Shown piece after piece: positions 7,429 to 15,820 of a stretch of 18,876 nucleotides of DNA. A program made the position numbers and the translations under genes. Origin of the DNA: JAZKFR01 sp040386295. GTDB taxonomy: Bacteria; Pseudomonadota; Gammaproteobacteria; Burkholderiales; Rhodocyclaceae. Location: positions 1-18,876 of the forward strand of contig JAZKFR010000074.1 in NCBI GenBank assembly GCA_040386295.1. Direction: 5' to 3'. Every line of letters begins with the position of its first letter. Positions within the stretch are counted from its first letter, which is position 1. A model generated the notes under the pieces. That model worked only from the letters and a program-made list of their open reading frames with translations, did no database searches and was not told the origin of the DNA.

Positions 7429-8577
7429 ATGGAACGAATTGCGGGAATCAATTCAGGCAGGTTTTTGTGGTGCTGCGCCGATCAAGGCGTCAGCGTGGAG
7501 GAATGCGCCTACGCCAATGGCATCGCCATGACAAATTTCGACAAGCTTTTGGCCGGCAAACCCAGTCTGACGTTCAACCAGTTGAAAAAAATTGCTGAAT
7601 ACTTCGGTCGTGGGGTGTTGTTCTTCCTTGAACAAACCCCGGTCAACGATGCTGCCGTCCACTCCCCTCAGTTCCGCACTCTGGCGAATCAGAAGCCTGA
7701 GCTTTCCACCCGGATCAAGGCTCTGATTGAGCGCGTAGAGTATCAGCGGACTGTGTATCTGACGCTTCGTGATGAAGTCGATGACGGAAACCACCCTCGC
7801 TTTACCCCCCCGCTGCTGGATGACCTACCCCCAAAGCAAGCCGCTGCAACCGCGCGGGCATGGCTTGGCTTAGGGTCAAGCAACGACTTCGAGACTTACC
7901 GACGCGCAATTGAAGCTCAAGGCCTGCTGGTTTTCCGAAGCAATGGGTACAACGGAAGGTGGCAGATCGCAAAAGAAAGCCCCATCCTCGGCTTTTCCCT
8001 TTATGACCCTGAATGCCCGGTCATTATCGTCAAGAAGCAGACCACTGATGCTCAGCAGGTTTTTACCCTAATACATGAACTCGGGCATCTTCTGCTTCAT
8101 CGCATCAGTTCCATTGATGACGAAGAGGACATGCACGCACATAGCGGCAGGGAACACGAAGCCAACGCCTTTGCCGGCCATTTGCTAGTTCCAGATGATT
8201 TCCTTCTCGTCATCTCCGACCGAGAACGCCCTGCTGACGTCGCGCTCTACGATGCCTGGCTTGCTGAACATCGGAAAAGTTGGGGTGTCAGCAGCGAGGT
8301 CATCCTGCGCCGTTTGATGGATAGCCATCGGTTGCCACGCGACCTTTACGCAAACTACCGTCAGTGGAAAAGCGCACGCTGCGTTGAGGACAAGGAAGGT
8401 GGCAATCGTGCCTACCGCCACCGTGAACCGAAGCATGTTTTCGGTGACGTGTACGTTCGGACTGTGCTTGGCGCCCTAAGCGGCAAGCGGATCAGCCTCA
8501 GTAAAGCCTGTAGCTACCTGGATAACCTAAAGGTTAAGGACATCCATCTGCTGGAAGGTCACTATGCAGGTATTTGA
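7429..8577 (+). CDS. ImmA/IrrE-family zinc peptidase with Xre-like N-terminus (probable antitoxin)
   Basis: Residues about 1-70 look like a degenerate Xre-type helix-turn-helix (VSVEECAYANGIAMTNFDKL, then LTFNQLKKIAEYFGRGVLFFLE). The centre carries the gluzincin motif HELGH at 216-220, with the likely third zinc ligand Glu244 in EHEANAFAGHLLVP; both sites are intact. The C-terminal 60 residues (from YRHREPKHVFGDVYV) form a separate conserved-looking tail. ImmA/IrrE proteins cleave repressors or act as antitoxins in toxin-antitoxin systems. The stop overlaps the next gene by 14 bases, so the pair should be co-translated. The ATG at 7429 lacks a good ribosome site, but the GRFLWCCADQGVSVEE start looks natural. 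The antitoxin role comes from context and known pairing of this family with DUF4411 proteins; proteolytic activity is inference. Confidence 0.85.
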   Translation: MERIAGINSGRFLWCCADQGVSVEECAYANGIAMTNFDKLLAGKPSLTFNQLKKIAEYFGRGVLFFLEQTPVNDAAVHSPQFRTLANQKPELSTRIKALIERVEYQRTVYLTLRDEVDDGNHPRFTPPLLDDLPPKQAAATARAWLGLGSSNDFETYRRAIEAQGLLVFRSNGYNGRWQIAKESPILGFSLYDPECPVIIVKKQTTDAQQVFTLIHELGHLLLHRISSIDDEEDMHAHSGREHEANAFAGHLLVPDDFLLVISDRERPADVALYDAWLAEHRKSWGVSSEVILRRLMDSHRLPRDLYANYRQWKSARCVEDKEGGNRAYRHREPKHVFGDVYVRTVLGALSGKRISLSKACSYLDNLKVKDIHLLEGHYAGI

Positions 8578-9043
8578 TGCGTCGTCGATCATCCACGCTT
8601 GGGATAATTACCCGCTTCAGCAGTTCCCAGGTCTTTGGGAGTGGATTGGCGCGCGCATCAACGATTCGACAATCATGATGCCGTCCGTCGCCTTCACTGA
8701 AGTGCGTGCAAACTCTCCAGACTGCTGGCAGTGGCTACGCGATGCCGGTCTGCAAACACATGAGATAAACAACGCAATCCTGCAGGAGTCGCTGCGGATC
8801 AAGGAGCTCCTCGGCATCGTCGGTGACAAGTATGGTGGTGGCGTTGGTGAAAACGATATTCTGATCATCGCAACGGCTTCTGTGCTCGGTAAGGAATTGG
8901 TCAATGATGAAGGATGGCAGCCAATTTTGCCCAAAAAGTTGGCAGGCTACCGTATACCGGCCGTTTGCTCGCAACAAGCTGTCCGAGTTAAGTGGACTAG
9001 CTTTCTTAATTACATCAAACGCTCAGAGGCTGTCTTCCGCTGA
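8564..9043 (+). CDS. DUF4411 PIN-like nuclease (probable toxin)
   Basis: The 159 residues begin MQVFDASSIIHAWDNYP, the N-terminal aspartate strand of PIN-like RNases, and match the DUF4411 family in length and layout. Candidate metal-binding acids are Asp5, Glu46 (VAFTEVR), Asp98 (GVGENDILIIATA) and Asp115 (LVNDEGW). All are present, so the nuclease site looks intact. PIN toxins cleave RNA, typically tRNA or mRNA, and are held by a partner protein. Here the start overlaps the end of the ImmA/IrrE gene by 14 bases, giving antitoxin-first order. The cellular target cannot be read from sequence. The following 9044-9221 is intergenic and shows only a TAGAAT (9175-9180) that could be a -10 for ybiT, without a convincing -35. 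Confidence 0.85.
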   Translation: MQVFDASSIIHAWDNYPLQQFPGLWEWIGARINDSTIMMPSVAFTEVRANSPDCWQWLRDAGLQTHEINNAILQESLRIKELLGIVGDKYGGGVGENDILIIATASVLGKELVNDEGWQPILPKKLAGYRIPAVCSQQAVRVKWTSFLNYIKRSEAVFR

Positions 9044-9221
9044 CATCTCCTCCGCTCCTTTTCCGGTCAATGCCGGTTCATCTGGTGCACATCTCTCCCA
9101 CTCTTTTTCATCAAACCTTGTTGACGCACACCGAAACAGCTAGCCAAAGCGAGGCAGAAAAAAGCCGTCTCGGGTAGAATAAGCGCCCTTCGCAAGCTAA
9201 TGATTTAACCGAGGTTTATTC

Positions 9222-10871
9222 GTGCTCGTCGCCGCTAACATCACTATGCAGTTCGGGGCAAAGCCCTTATTTGAAAACGTTTCCGTCAAATTTGGCGCGA
9301 CTTACCGCTACGGTTTGATCGGCGCCAACGGCGCAGGCAAATCGACCTTTATGAAAATTCTGGCCGGCGTGTTGGAACCGACTGCCGGGAACGTGTCAAA
9401 AGATGTGCATGAACGAATGGCCTATCTGCGCCAGGATCAATTCGCTTTCGAAGATCAACGCGTCATTGATGTCGTCATGATGGGGCATGAACAAATGTGG
9501 GCGTGCATGCAGGAAAAAGACGCCATCTACGCCAACCCAGACGCCAGCGAAGAGGAATACCTGCACGCTGCCGAGCTTGAAAGTAAATTCGCCGAATACG
9601 ATGGCTATACGGCCGAAGCCCGTGCGGGCGAGCTGTTACTCGGTGTGGGCATCCCGGCCGAGCTGCATTATGGTCCGATGAGCGCCGTGGCGCCGGGCTG
9701 GAAACTGCGCGTATTGCTGATCCAAGCGCTCTTTGCCGACCCCGACATTTTGCTGCTCGACGAACCGACCAACAATCTGGATATCGCAACGATTCGTTGG
9801 CTTGAAGAGAAGCTGAACGAGCGCAATAGCACCATGATCATCATTTCGCATGATCGCCACTTCTTAAACCAAGTGTGTACGCATATGGCCGACCTGGATT
9901 ACGGCAAAATCGCTCTCTACCCAGGCACTTACGATGACTTCATGGAAGCGTCTACGCAGGCGCGAGAACGTCAGCAATCGTCCAACGCCAAAGCAAAAGA
10001 ACGGATCGCCGATTTGCAAGATTTTGTGCGCCGCTTCTCGGCTAATAAATCTAAGGCAAAGCAGGCCACTTCACGGCTTAAGCTGATTGATAAGCTCAAA
10101 CCAGAAGACATCAAACCCTCGTCACGACAGTATCCGTGGATTCGTTTTGACTTCGACGAAAAAGACAAGCTGCATCGGCAAGCAGTCGAAATTCAACAGC
10201 TCAGCTTCGCTTACCCAGGTGCAGAGCGCAACATCTTTGACCGTTTTGATTTGACGCTCAATGCAGGGGATCGACTCGCTGTCATCGGCGAAAACGGCGT
10301 CGGCAAAACGACTTTTCTCAAACTCTTGATGGGTGAATTGCAACCTAAGCAAGTGGCAAAGGGGGCAGACAGCGAACACGGTGCCATCCGCTGGACAGAA
10401 AAAGCCCGGCTTGGTTACTTCCCGCAGGATCACGCCAGCGATTTTGGTCGCGACATTAACCTCACCGACTGGATCGCTGAATACGCACGCAAAACAGCGA
10501 GCGACGGTGAAGATATCGAGACCTTGATTCGCGGCACCCTCGGGCGACTCTTGTTTTCAGGTGACGATGTACGCAAAACAGTGAATGTGATTTCAGGGGG
10601 CGAACAGGGTCGTATGCTGTTTGGACGACTGATGCTCACCAAAAATAACGTACTGCTGCTGGACGAGCCGACCAACCATTTGGATATGGAATCGATCGAA
10701 TCGCTCAACACCGCGCTCGATAAATTCAAAGGCACATTGGTATTCGTCTCGCACGATAGAGAGTTTGTTTCTTCCCTCGCCAACCGAATTCTCGAAATAC
10801 GCAAAGACGGGACGGTGGTCAATTATTTAGGGACTTACGAAGAGTATTTGGCTAGCCAAGGCATCGAATAA
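9222..10871 (+). CDS. ybiT: ABC-F family ATPase YbiT
   Basis: ABC-F proteins are soluble twin ATPases that bind the ribosome rather than a membrane transporter. The closest match I recognise is E. coli YbiT, sharing long stretches such as QFGAKPLFENVSVKFG and MSAVAPGWKLRVLL. NBD1 has Walker A GANGAGKST (34-42), a non-canonical signature (APGWK in place of SGGE, as in E. coli YbiT) and Walker B LLLDEPTNNLD. A linker rich in Lys/Arg follows (about 245-290). NBD2 has Walker A GENGVGKTT (356-364), signature SGGEQGR and LLLDEPTNHLD. At 549 residues it is slightly longer than E. coli YbiT, with a small insert around QVAKGADSEHG. The start is GTG, supported by GAGG seven bases upstream. It is a separate transcription unit that converges with ycgR. 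Confidence 0.95.
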   Translation: MLVAANITMQFGAKPLFENVSVKFGATYRYGLIGANGAGKSTFMKILAGVLEPTAGNVSKDVHERMAYLRQDQFAFEDQRVIDVVMMGHEQMWACMQEKDAIYANPDASEEEYLHAAELESKFAEYDGYTAEARAGELLLGVGIPAELHYGPMSAVAPGWKLRVLLIQALFADPDILLLDEPTNNLDIATIRWLEEKLNERNSTMIIISHDRHFLNQVCTHMADLDYGKIALYPGTYDDFMEASTQARERQQSSNAKAKERIADLQDFVRRFSANKSKAKQATSRLKLIDKLKPEDIKPSSRQYPWIRFDFDEKDKLHRQAVEIQQLSFAYPGAERNIFDRFDLTLNAGDRLAVIGENGVGKTTFLKLLMGELQPKQVAKGADSEHGAIRWTEKARLGYFPQDHASDFGRDINLTDWIAEYARKTASDGEDIETLIRGTLGRLLFSGDDVRKTVNVISGGEQGRMLFGRLMLTKNNVLLLDEPTNHLDMESIESLNTALDKFKGTLVFVSHDREFVSSLANRILEIRKDGTVVNYLGTYEEYLASQGIE

Positions 10872-10926
10872 GGCAGTAACAAGCCTGTCTTGAGCTTGAT
10901 CGGCTGTGGCTGTACCGCACGGGAAA

Positions 10927-10962
10927 GACGAGCGCGCGCCAAGCCAAGCCTACGCTCTCGTC
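10927..10962. terminator. Imperfect hairpin between convergent ybiT and ycgR
   Basis: GACGAGCG (10927-10934) can pair with CGCTCTCGTC (10953-10962) with a two-base bulge. It lies between the stops of two converging genes, where a shared terminator would be useful. It has no clear T-run on either side, so this is a weak call. Confidence 0.25.
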
Positions 10963-10967
10963 CAGAA

Positions 10968-11780
10968 TCAGCTAACGCCCTTCAAGCGCGCTTTGCGTAG
11001 CTGCTCTATACGCGTCACATAGCGCTGAATCATGCCCTCCTGAGCGCTGGTTAGCGCAACAAGGTTGCAGCCAATACGGAGGCCAGTGGGGTGTTGGTTG
11101 TGCGCCAGCGAAACTGTGCGCACGCAGAGCACAACGCGCAAACTGCCCTCTCCAGGTAAATCAAAATGGCACCCCTCAAACACGGTGCCGATTGCGTAAT
11201 CCTCGCTTTGCGCCGGGGCGATGAGCAAGCCTATCCCACCGACACTAATATCGAGAATTTGCGTAGTGAGCACTTGCAGCTCGCCATCGGGGCGCACTCT
11301 GGGCAACGAACATTTAATCGGTTGAACCATCGGGGTTGCCAAACGAAAAAATTCTCGGCGCTGCAAACGCAGTAAAAGCTCAGGCAGCTGCGCTGAAAAA
11401 GACGCTTTTCCCTCTTCTATCTGGGCGGGCGCGATGTGCTCGGCTTTGAACTGGATCTTGACTTGCTCGACGGTGGTCGCAAAAAGCAGGCTCGGTGCGT
11501 GCAGCGCTGCGTTGTTGGCTGCCTGATTACTTCCTTGGTCAAAAACAAAGCGTTGATGGTCGTGCTCAAATCCGGTTATTGAGGTCAGCAAAAAGATAGC
11601 GCGGTTCTCGCAATACGCCGTCAGCATGATGTTTTTTTGAATCAAAGTACGCAATACAAACAAAATTTCCGGCTTGGAATGCAGCAAGAAAGGCTCGTAT
11701 TTCTCGGGCTGCTCAAGCTCAAATTGCTCTTTGTGCAGGCCTGCTGAGGTCATGCCTTCAGTGGGGTCAGTCGCTACCAT
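10968..11780 (-). CDS. ycgR: Flagellar brake protein YcgR (c-di-GMP receptor, PilZ domain)
   Basis: YcgR binds cyclic di-GMP and then contacts the flagellar motor to slow swimming. The 270-residue protein has the two-domain layout: an N-terminal YcgR domain (about 28-130) and a C-terminal PilZ domain. The PilZ ligand motifs are intact: RxxxR at 142-146 (RREFFR) and DxSxxG at 177-182 (DISVGG). The frame is open up to 12026, but I start at 11780 because AGGA lies six bases before that ATG, the length suits the family, and the longer form would run into divergent mrcA; 11801 is an alternative. Upstream, GCCGATTC (complement of 11813-11820) resembles a sigma-28 -10 box but has no good -35. Presence implies a flagellated or c-di-GMP-regulated cell, though no other motility gene is in view. 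Confidence 0.88.
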   Translation of the reverse strand: MVATDPTEGMTSAGLHKEQFELEQPEKYEPFLLHSKPEILFVLRTLIQKNIMLTAYCENRAIFLLTSITGFEHDHQRFVFDQGSNQAANNAALHAPSLLFATTVEQVKIQFKAEHIAPAQIEEGKASFSAQLPELLLRLQRREFFRLATPMVQPIKCSLPRVRPDGELQVLTTQILDISVGGIGLLIAPAQSEDYAIGTVFEGCHFDLPGEGSLRVVLCVRTVSLAHNQHPTGLRIGCNLVALTSAQEGMIQRYVTRIEQLRKARLKGVS

Positions 11781-11869
11781 TTCGTATCCTGTGGGGTTCA
11801 TTTTGTTCGCGCGAATCGGCAAAAGTCTAACAGATTGCGCAGCAAATACATGGTCAGCACGACTCGTCT

Positions 11870-11875
11870 TATAAT
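11870..11875 (+). promoter_or_regulatory. Candidate -10 element of mrcA
   Basis: A perfect TATAAT lies 68 bases before the mrcA start in the ycgR-mrcA divergent gap. The -35 position at 17-base spacing reads TACATG, a poor match, so promoter strength is uncertain. Confidence 0.45.
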
Positions 11876-11943
11876 CCTCGCCTTTAGCTGTTTCTGCTGT
11901 TCCGTCTCTACCGCTTACGCCTTCTTCCTCGGACACGACGACC

Positions 11944-14238
11944 TTGCCTACCATTTTGCGTTGGATTCTATATTTCGCCCTTGGCCTCATTGGGCTGTGT
12001 GCGATGGCTGCTGCCATGCTGGGCATGGTGCTGATTTTGGTTTACCCAAATCTCCCCTCTTTGGAGGTGCTGACCGACTATCGACCCAAAATCCCGCTGC
12101 GGGTTTATACCGATGATGGCTATTTGATCGGCGAGTTCGGTGAGGAACGGCGTGCTGTGGTCAGCATCCAAGAAGTGCCTGATGTAATGAAAAACGCCAT
12201 TCTTGCCGCTGAAGACGAGCGTTTTTACCAGCATAGCGGCGTTGATCTTTTGGGCATTTTGCGCGCCTCATATTTTAATTTGATCGGGGGCGGCAAGCGC
12301 CAAGGAGCCTCAACGATTACGCAACAGGTAGCACGAAATTTCTTTTTGAGCGCAGAGAAAACCTATGCACGAAAATTGTACGAAGTCTTACTGTCGTTCA
12401 AAATCGAACACAATTTAAGCAAAAATCAAATTCTTGAGCTTTATCTAAACCAAATTTATCTTGGCCAACGTGCTTATGGTTTTGGCTCTGCGGCGCAGAT
12501 CTATTTTGGCAAACCGCTCAAAGCACTGAGCATTGCCGAAGCAGCTATGCTCGCTGGCTTACCAAAAGCCCCTTCAGTCTATAACCCCGTGGTCAACCCC
12601 AAGCGTGCGCGCCTACGCCAGCAGTATGTGCTGCGTCGGATGAAGGAATTGGAATTCATTGACGCAGGGCAATACGAGGCTGCTCTCCAGCAAGCTTTGA
12701 TCATTAAACACGACGCCAGCACCTTCGCAGTACATGCCGAATTCGTTGCCGAAATGGCGCGCCAAATTACCGTTGAGCGCTTCCCTGAAGACGCCTACAC
12801 GCGCGGCCTGCGTGTCTATACGACGATCCGCAAGGCCGATCAAGAAGCGGCTTTTAGCAGCGTCCGACGCGGCGTTTTGGACTATGACCGACGCCATGGT
12901 TATCGCGGCGCTGAAGCCTATTTTGACCTCAAAGACGTTAATACTGAACAAGACGAAGCGCTTGAGGAGTTACTGCAAGAAGTGAGTGAATCGGATGATT
13001 TGCAAGCCGCCCTCGTTTTGCAAGTTGAGGCCAAACAGGTACGTGCTTATCGCCGTGGTGGTGAGCGCTTAACGATTAGCGGTGAAGGGCTGAAATTTGC
13101 CGCCCGCATGCTCGACGACAAAGCACCGGCGACGCGGCGTTTGCGGCGTGGCGCCCTGATTCGGGTGCAGCGTGACAGCAAAAATATCTGGCAGATCACC
13201 CAAGTTCCCGAAGTCAGCGCTGCGTTTCAAGCAGCAGATCCCTATCGCGGATCAATCCAGGCATTGGTCGGTGGCTTTGACTTTAACCGCAACAAATTCA
13301 ATCATGTCACTCAAGCTTGGCGGCAGCCGGGCTCTAGCTTCAAACCATTTATCTACTCCGCAGCGCTGGAAAAAGGCTTTGCCCCCTCCTCGATCATCAA
13401 CGATGCGCCGCTGGTCATTCCTGCCTCGGTAACAGGTGCTCAAGCGTGGGAACCGAAAAATTACGACGGCAAATACGAGGGCCCGATGCGGATGCGTACC
13501 GGTTTGGCCAAGTCAAAAAACATGGTGTCGATTCGCTTGTTGCAATCGATTGGCGTGCAATACGCGCAAGATTACATCACCCATTTTGGCTTCGACGCCG
13601 ATAAACACCCGCCCTACCTAACGATGGCCTTAGGCGCTGGCTCGGTTACGCCATGGCAAATGGTCAACGCCTACGCCATTTTTGCGAACGGGGGCTATCG
13701 TATTGAGCCGTACATCGTGCGCGAAATTCAGGACGAGAAACATCGCGTCTTGGCGCAGTCGCATCCACCCCGGGAGAATCCCGAGAATATGCGGGCAATT
13801 GACCCACGCAATGCCTTCATCATGGACAGTATGCTGCGCGATGTCACGGTGTATGGCACGGCAGCACGGGCTTCGGCGAGTCTGAAACGTAAAGACTTAG
13901 CCGGAAAAACCGGGACGACAAACGAACACGTCGATGCCTGGTTTTGCGGCTATCAGCAGACGACTGTCGGCTGTTCGTGGATAGGGTTTGACCAACCCAA
14001 GAGCCTGGGCAACGGTGAAACGGGTGGAACGGCGGCGCTACCCATTTGGATTGGCTATATGGCCAACGCCTTAAAAAACACGCCAGAATCTTGGATGGCA
14101 CGCCCTGAGGGCTTAGTTGAGGTCTATAGCCCTGGCCATAGCAAGGGCTCTGTCAATGAGCTGTTCTACCAAGAAAATGTTCCGGCAGAGGTGGCGCCAG
14201 AACCACCGCAAGACGAGACTGCCCGCCCAATCGATTAG
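11944..14238 (+). CDS. mrcA: Penicillin-binding protein 1A (bifunctional peptidoglycan synthase)
   Basis: This class A PBP polymerises lipid II glycan strands and cross-links the peptides in the periplasm. An N-terminal anchor (about 8-34) is followed by the GT51 glycosyltransferase domain with catalytic Glu90 in AAEDERFYQHSGVD and the QGASTITQQVARN and LELYLNQIYLG motifs. An OB-like insert (about 320-425) precedes the transpeptidase domain with SxxK at 464-467 (SSFK), SxN at 524-526 (SKN) and KTGT at 655-658. All catalytic residues are present. The 764-residue length is normal. The only workable start is TTG at 11944; no ATG or GTG lies upstream in frame and the ribosome site is weak, but the start is well placed before the membrane anchor. 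In many beta- and gammaproteobacteria this gene is divergent from pilM; here the neighbour is ycgR. Confidence 0.97.
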   Translation: MPTILRWILYFALGLIGLCAMAAAMLGMVLILVYPNLPSLEVLTDYRPKIPLRVYTDDGYLIGEFGEERRAVVSIQEVPDVMKNAILAAEDERFYQHSGVDLLGILRASYFNLIGGGKRQGASTITQQVARNFFLSAEKTYARKLYEVLLSFKIEHNLSKNQILELYLNQIYLGQRAYGFGSAAQIYFGKPLKALSIAEAAMLAGLPKAPSVYNPVVNPKRARLRQQYVLRRMKELEFIDAGQYEAALQQALIIKHDASTFAVHAEFVAEMARQITVERFPEDAYTRGLRVYTTIRKADQEAAFSSVRRGVLDYDRRHGYRGAEAYFDLKDVNTEQDEALEELLQEVSESDDLQAALVLQVEAKQVRAYRRGGERLTISGEGLKFAARMLDDKAPATRRLRRGALIRVQRDSKNIWQITQVPEVSAAFQAADPYRGSIQALVGGFDFNRNKFNHVTQAWRQPGSSFKPFIYSAALEKGFAPSSIINDAPLVIPASVTGAQAWEPKNYDGKYEGPMRMRTGLAKSKNMVSIRLLQSIGVQYAQDYITHFGFDADKHPPYLTMALGAGSVTPWQMVNAYAIFANGGYRIEPYIVREIQDEKHRVLAQSHPPRENPENMRAIDPRNAFIMDSMLRDVTVYGTAARASASLKRKDLAGKTGTTNEHVDAWFCGYQQTTVGCSWIGFDQPKSLGNGETGGTAALPIWIGYMANALKNTPESWMARPEGLVEVYSPGHSKGSVNELFYQENVPAEVAPEPPQDETARPID

Positions 14239-14387
14239 CTCAGAACGAGCTCCTAAGCCTCGCGCTCTAGCGCGCCACGCAGCCGAGGCGCATAAACCAT
14301 AAGCAAATCACCGGGGAAGCGCAAGGGACGTGATGGAGCGCTACCGTGGGCTCACAAGAAGATCAGCAGATCAGCGCATCAGCACAA

Positions 14388-14429
14388 GAAAAACGCCAGG
14401 CAAGCAGAGTGAATTTGCTTGCCTGGCGT
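14388..14429 (-). terminator. Rho-independent terminator of aceA
   Basis: ACGCCAGGCAAGCA (14393-14406) and TGCTTGCCTGGCGT (14416-14429) form a perfect 14-bp stem with a nine-base loop. Read on the minus strand, the stem is followed at once by TTTTTC (complement of 14388 onward), giving the classic T-run. It begins 15 bases past the aceA stop. It also lies between convergent mrcA and aceA and could block read-through from mrcA. The rest of 14239-14387 shows no gene. Confidence 0.92.
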
Positions 14430-14443
14430 CTATGGGCGTGCGG

Positions 14444-15742
14444 CTAATGAAATTGGTCTTCTTCTGTCGAACCCGTCAAGGCTGTGACTGAAGAAAGGCC
14501 GCCCTGAATCACCGTCGTGACATCGTCAAAATAGCCAGTGCCGACTTCTTGTTGATGTGAGACAAAGGTATAGCCACGATCACGCGCAGCAAACTCAGGT
14601 TCTTGGACTTTTTCAACGTAAGCAGACATGCCGCGCGCGACGTAGTCTTTGGCCAAATCGAACATGTTGTACCACATTGAATGGATGCCAGCGAGGGTGA
14701 TGAATTGGTACTTGTAGCCCATGGCGCCCAGTTCTTTTTGGAATTTGGCGATCGTTGCATCGTCTAAATTTTTCTTCCAATTAAACGAAGGTGAGCAGTT
14801 GTACGCCAGCATCTTGCCGGGCGATTTTGCGTGTACCGCTGCAGCAAACTGGCGAGCGAATTCAAGGTCTGGCGTGCCGGTTTCGCACCACACCAAATCC
14901 GCGTAGGGCGCATAAGCCACAGCTCGAGAAATCGCTTGCTCTAAGCCTTTGCGCGTTTTGTAGAAGCCTTCGGCTGTTCTGCTACCGGTAATAAAAGGAC
15001 GATCATTGGCATCGTAATCAGAGGTCAACAAATCAGCCGCTTCGGCGTCTGTGCGCGCGATAACCAGTGTTGGTACGCCACAAATATCTGCGGCAAAACG
15101 CGCCGCAACCAATTTCTGAATCGCTTCTTGCGTTGGTACTAGGACTTTGCCCCCCATGTGCCCGCATTTTTTGACCGAAGCAAGCTGATCTTCCCAATGT
15201 ACTCCGGCTGCACCGGCGTGAATCATGGCTTTCATCAACTCATAAGCGTTGAGTACGCCGCCAAAACCAGCCTCGGCGTCAGCGACAATCGGCGCGAAGT
15301 GGTCTACGTAAGAAACGTCGCCGGTAACAATGTTCTTGGCGTGTTGAATTTCGTCGGCGCGCCTAAAAGTATTGTTGATTCGCTCAACAACGACCGGCAC
15401 CGAATTGACTGGATAGAGAGATTGATCTGGGTACATCGCGGCGTAAGCGTTGTTATCGGCAGCGACCTGCCAACCAGACAGATAAATCGCTTTGACCCCA
15501 GCCTTGACTTGCTGCATGGCTTGGCCGCCGGTCAGGGCGCCCAAGCAATTGACATAAGGTTCATTGTTCAGCAAGTGCCAGAGCTTCTCGGCACCCCGGC
15601 GCGCCAAGGTGTATTCAATCGGAAAAGAACCTCTGAGACGAACTACGTCCGCTGCCGAGTAAGGCCGTTGGATCCCCTTCCAGCGGGGGTTTTCAGCCCA
15701 ATCTTTTTCGAGAGCAGCAATCTGTTGTTCACGCAGCTTCAT
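14444..15742 (-). CDS. aceA: Isocitrate lyase
   Basis: It cleaves isocitrate to glyoxylate and succinate, the first step of the glyoxylate shunt that allows growth on acetate or fatty acids. The 432 residues match the shorter bacterial isocitrate lyases. The catalytic motif KKCGH is at 191-195 with Cys193 as the active-site base. The substrate-binding stretches SGWQVAAD (89-96), VADAEAGFGG (153-162), NCSPSFNWKK and the VHWEDQ motif are all present. The start is fixed by GAGGAA six to eight bases before the ATG. Malate synthase (aceB) is not in the window. It lies 78 bases after the clpA stop on the same strand; I see no clear promoter in that gap, so read-through from clpA or a promoter within clpA is possible. 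Confidence 0.98.
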   Translation of the reverse strand: MKLREQQIAALEKDWAENPRWKGIQRPYSAADVVRLRGSFPIEYTLARRGAEKLWHLLNNEPYVNCLGALTGGQAMQQVKAGVKAIYLSGWQVAADNNAYAAMYPDQSLYPVNSVPVVVERINNTFRRADEIQHAKNIVTGDVSYVDHFAPIVADAEAGFGGVLNAYELMKAMIHAGAAGVHWEDQLASVKKCGHMGGKVLVPTQEAIQKLVAARFAADICGVPTLVIARTDAEAADLLTSDYDANDRPFITGSRTAEGFYKTRKGLEQAISRAVAYAPYADLVWCETGTPDLEFARQFAAAVHAKSPGKMLAYNCSPSFNWKKNLDDATIAKFQKELGAMGYKYQFITLAGIHSMWYNMFDLAKDYVARGMSAYVEKVQEPEFAARDRGYTFVSHQQEVGTGYFDDVTTVIQGGLSSVTALTGSTEEDQFH

Positions 15743-15820
15743 AGTGATTCCTCAAGTAAAGTCTTGCCGTGCTGGGCTGGCAGCAGGCTCGATTGTGGCG
15801 GGGTGAAGGTGGCAAGTTGC

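Noticed and set aside
6834..9221. Integrative element with attL/attR at tRNA-Lys
   Set aside because: No integrase gene and no second copy of the tRNA 3' end were found in the window, so only a decayed or small insertion can be suspected.
11781..12026. N-terminal extension of the ycgR frame by 82 codons
   Set aside because: It would cover the divergent promoter region and the mrcA start, lacks YcgR-like sequence, and the ATG at 11780 has a proper ribosome site.
14361..14386. Imperfect 8-base tandem repeats (GATCAGCA, GATCAGCG, CATCAGCA)
   Set aside because: Too short and diverged to mean more than chance next to the aceA terminator.
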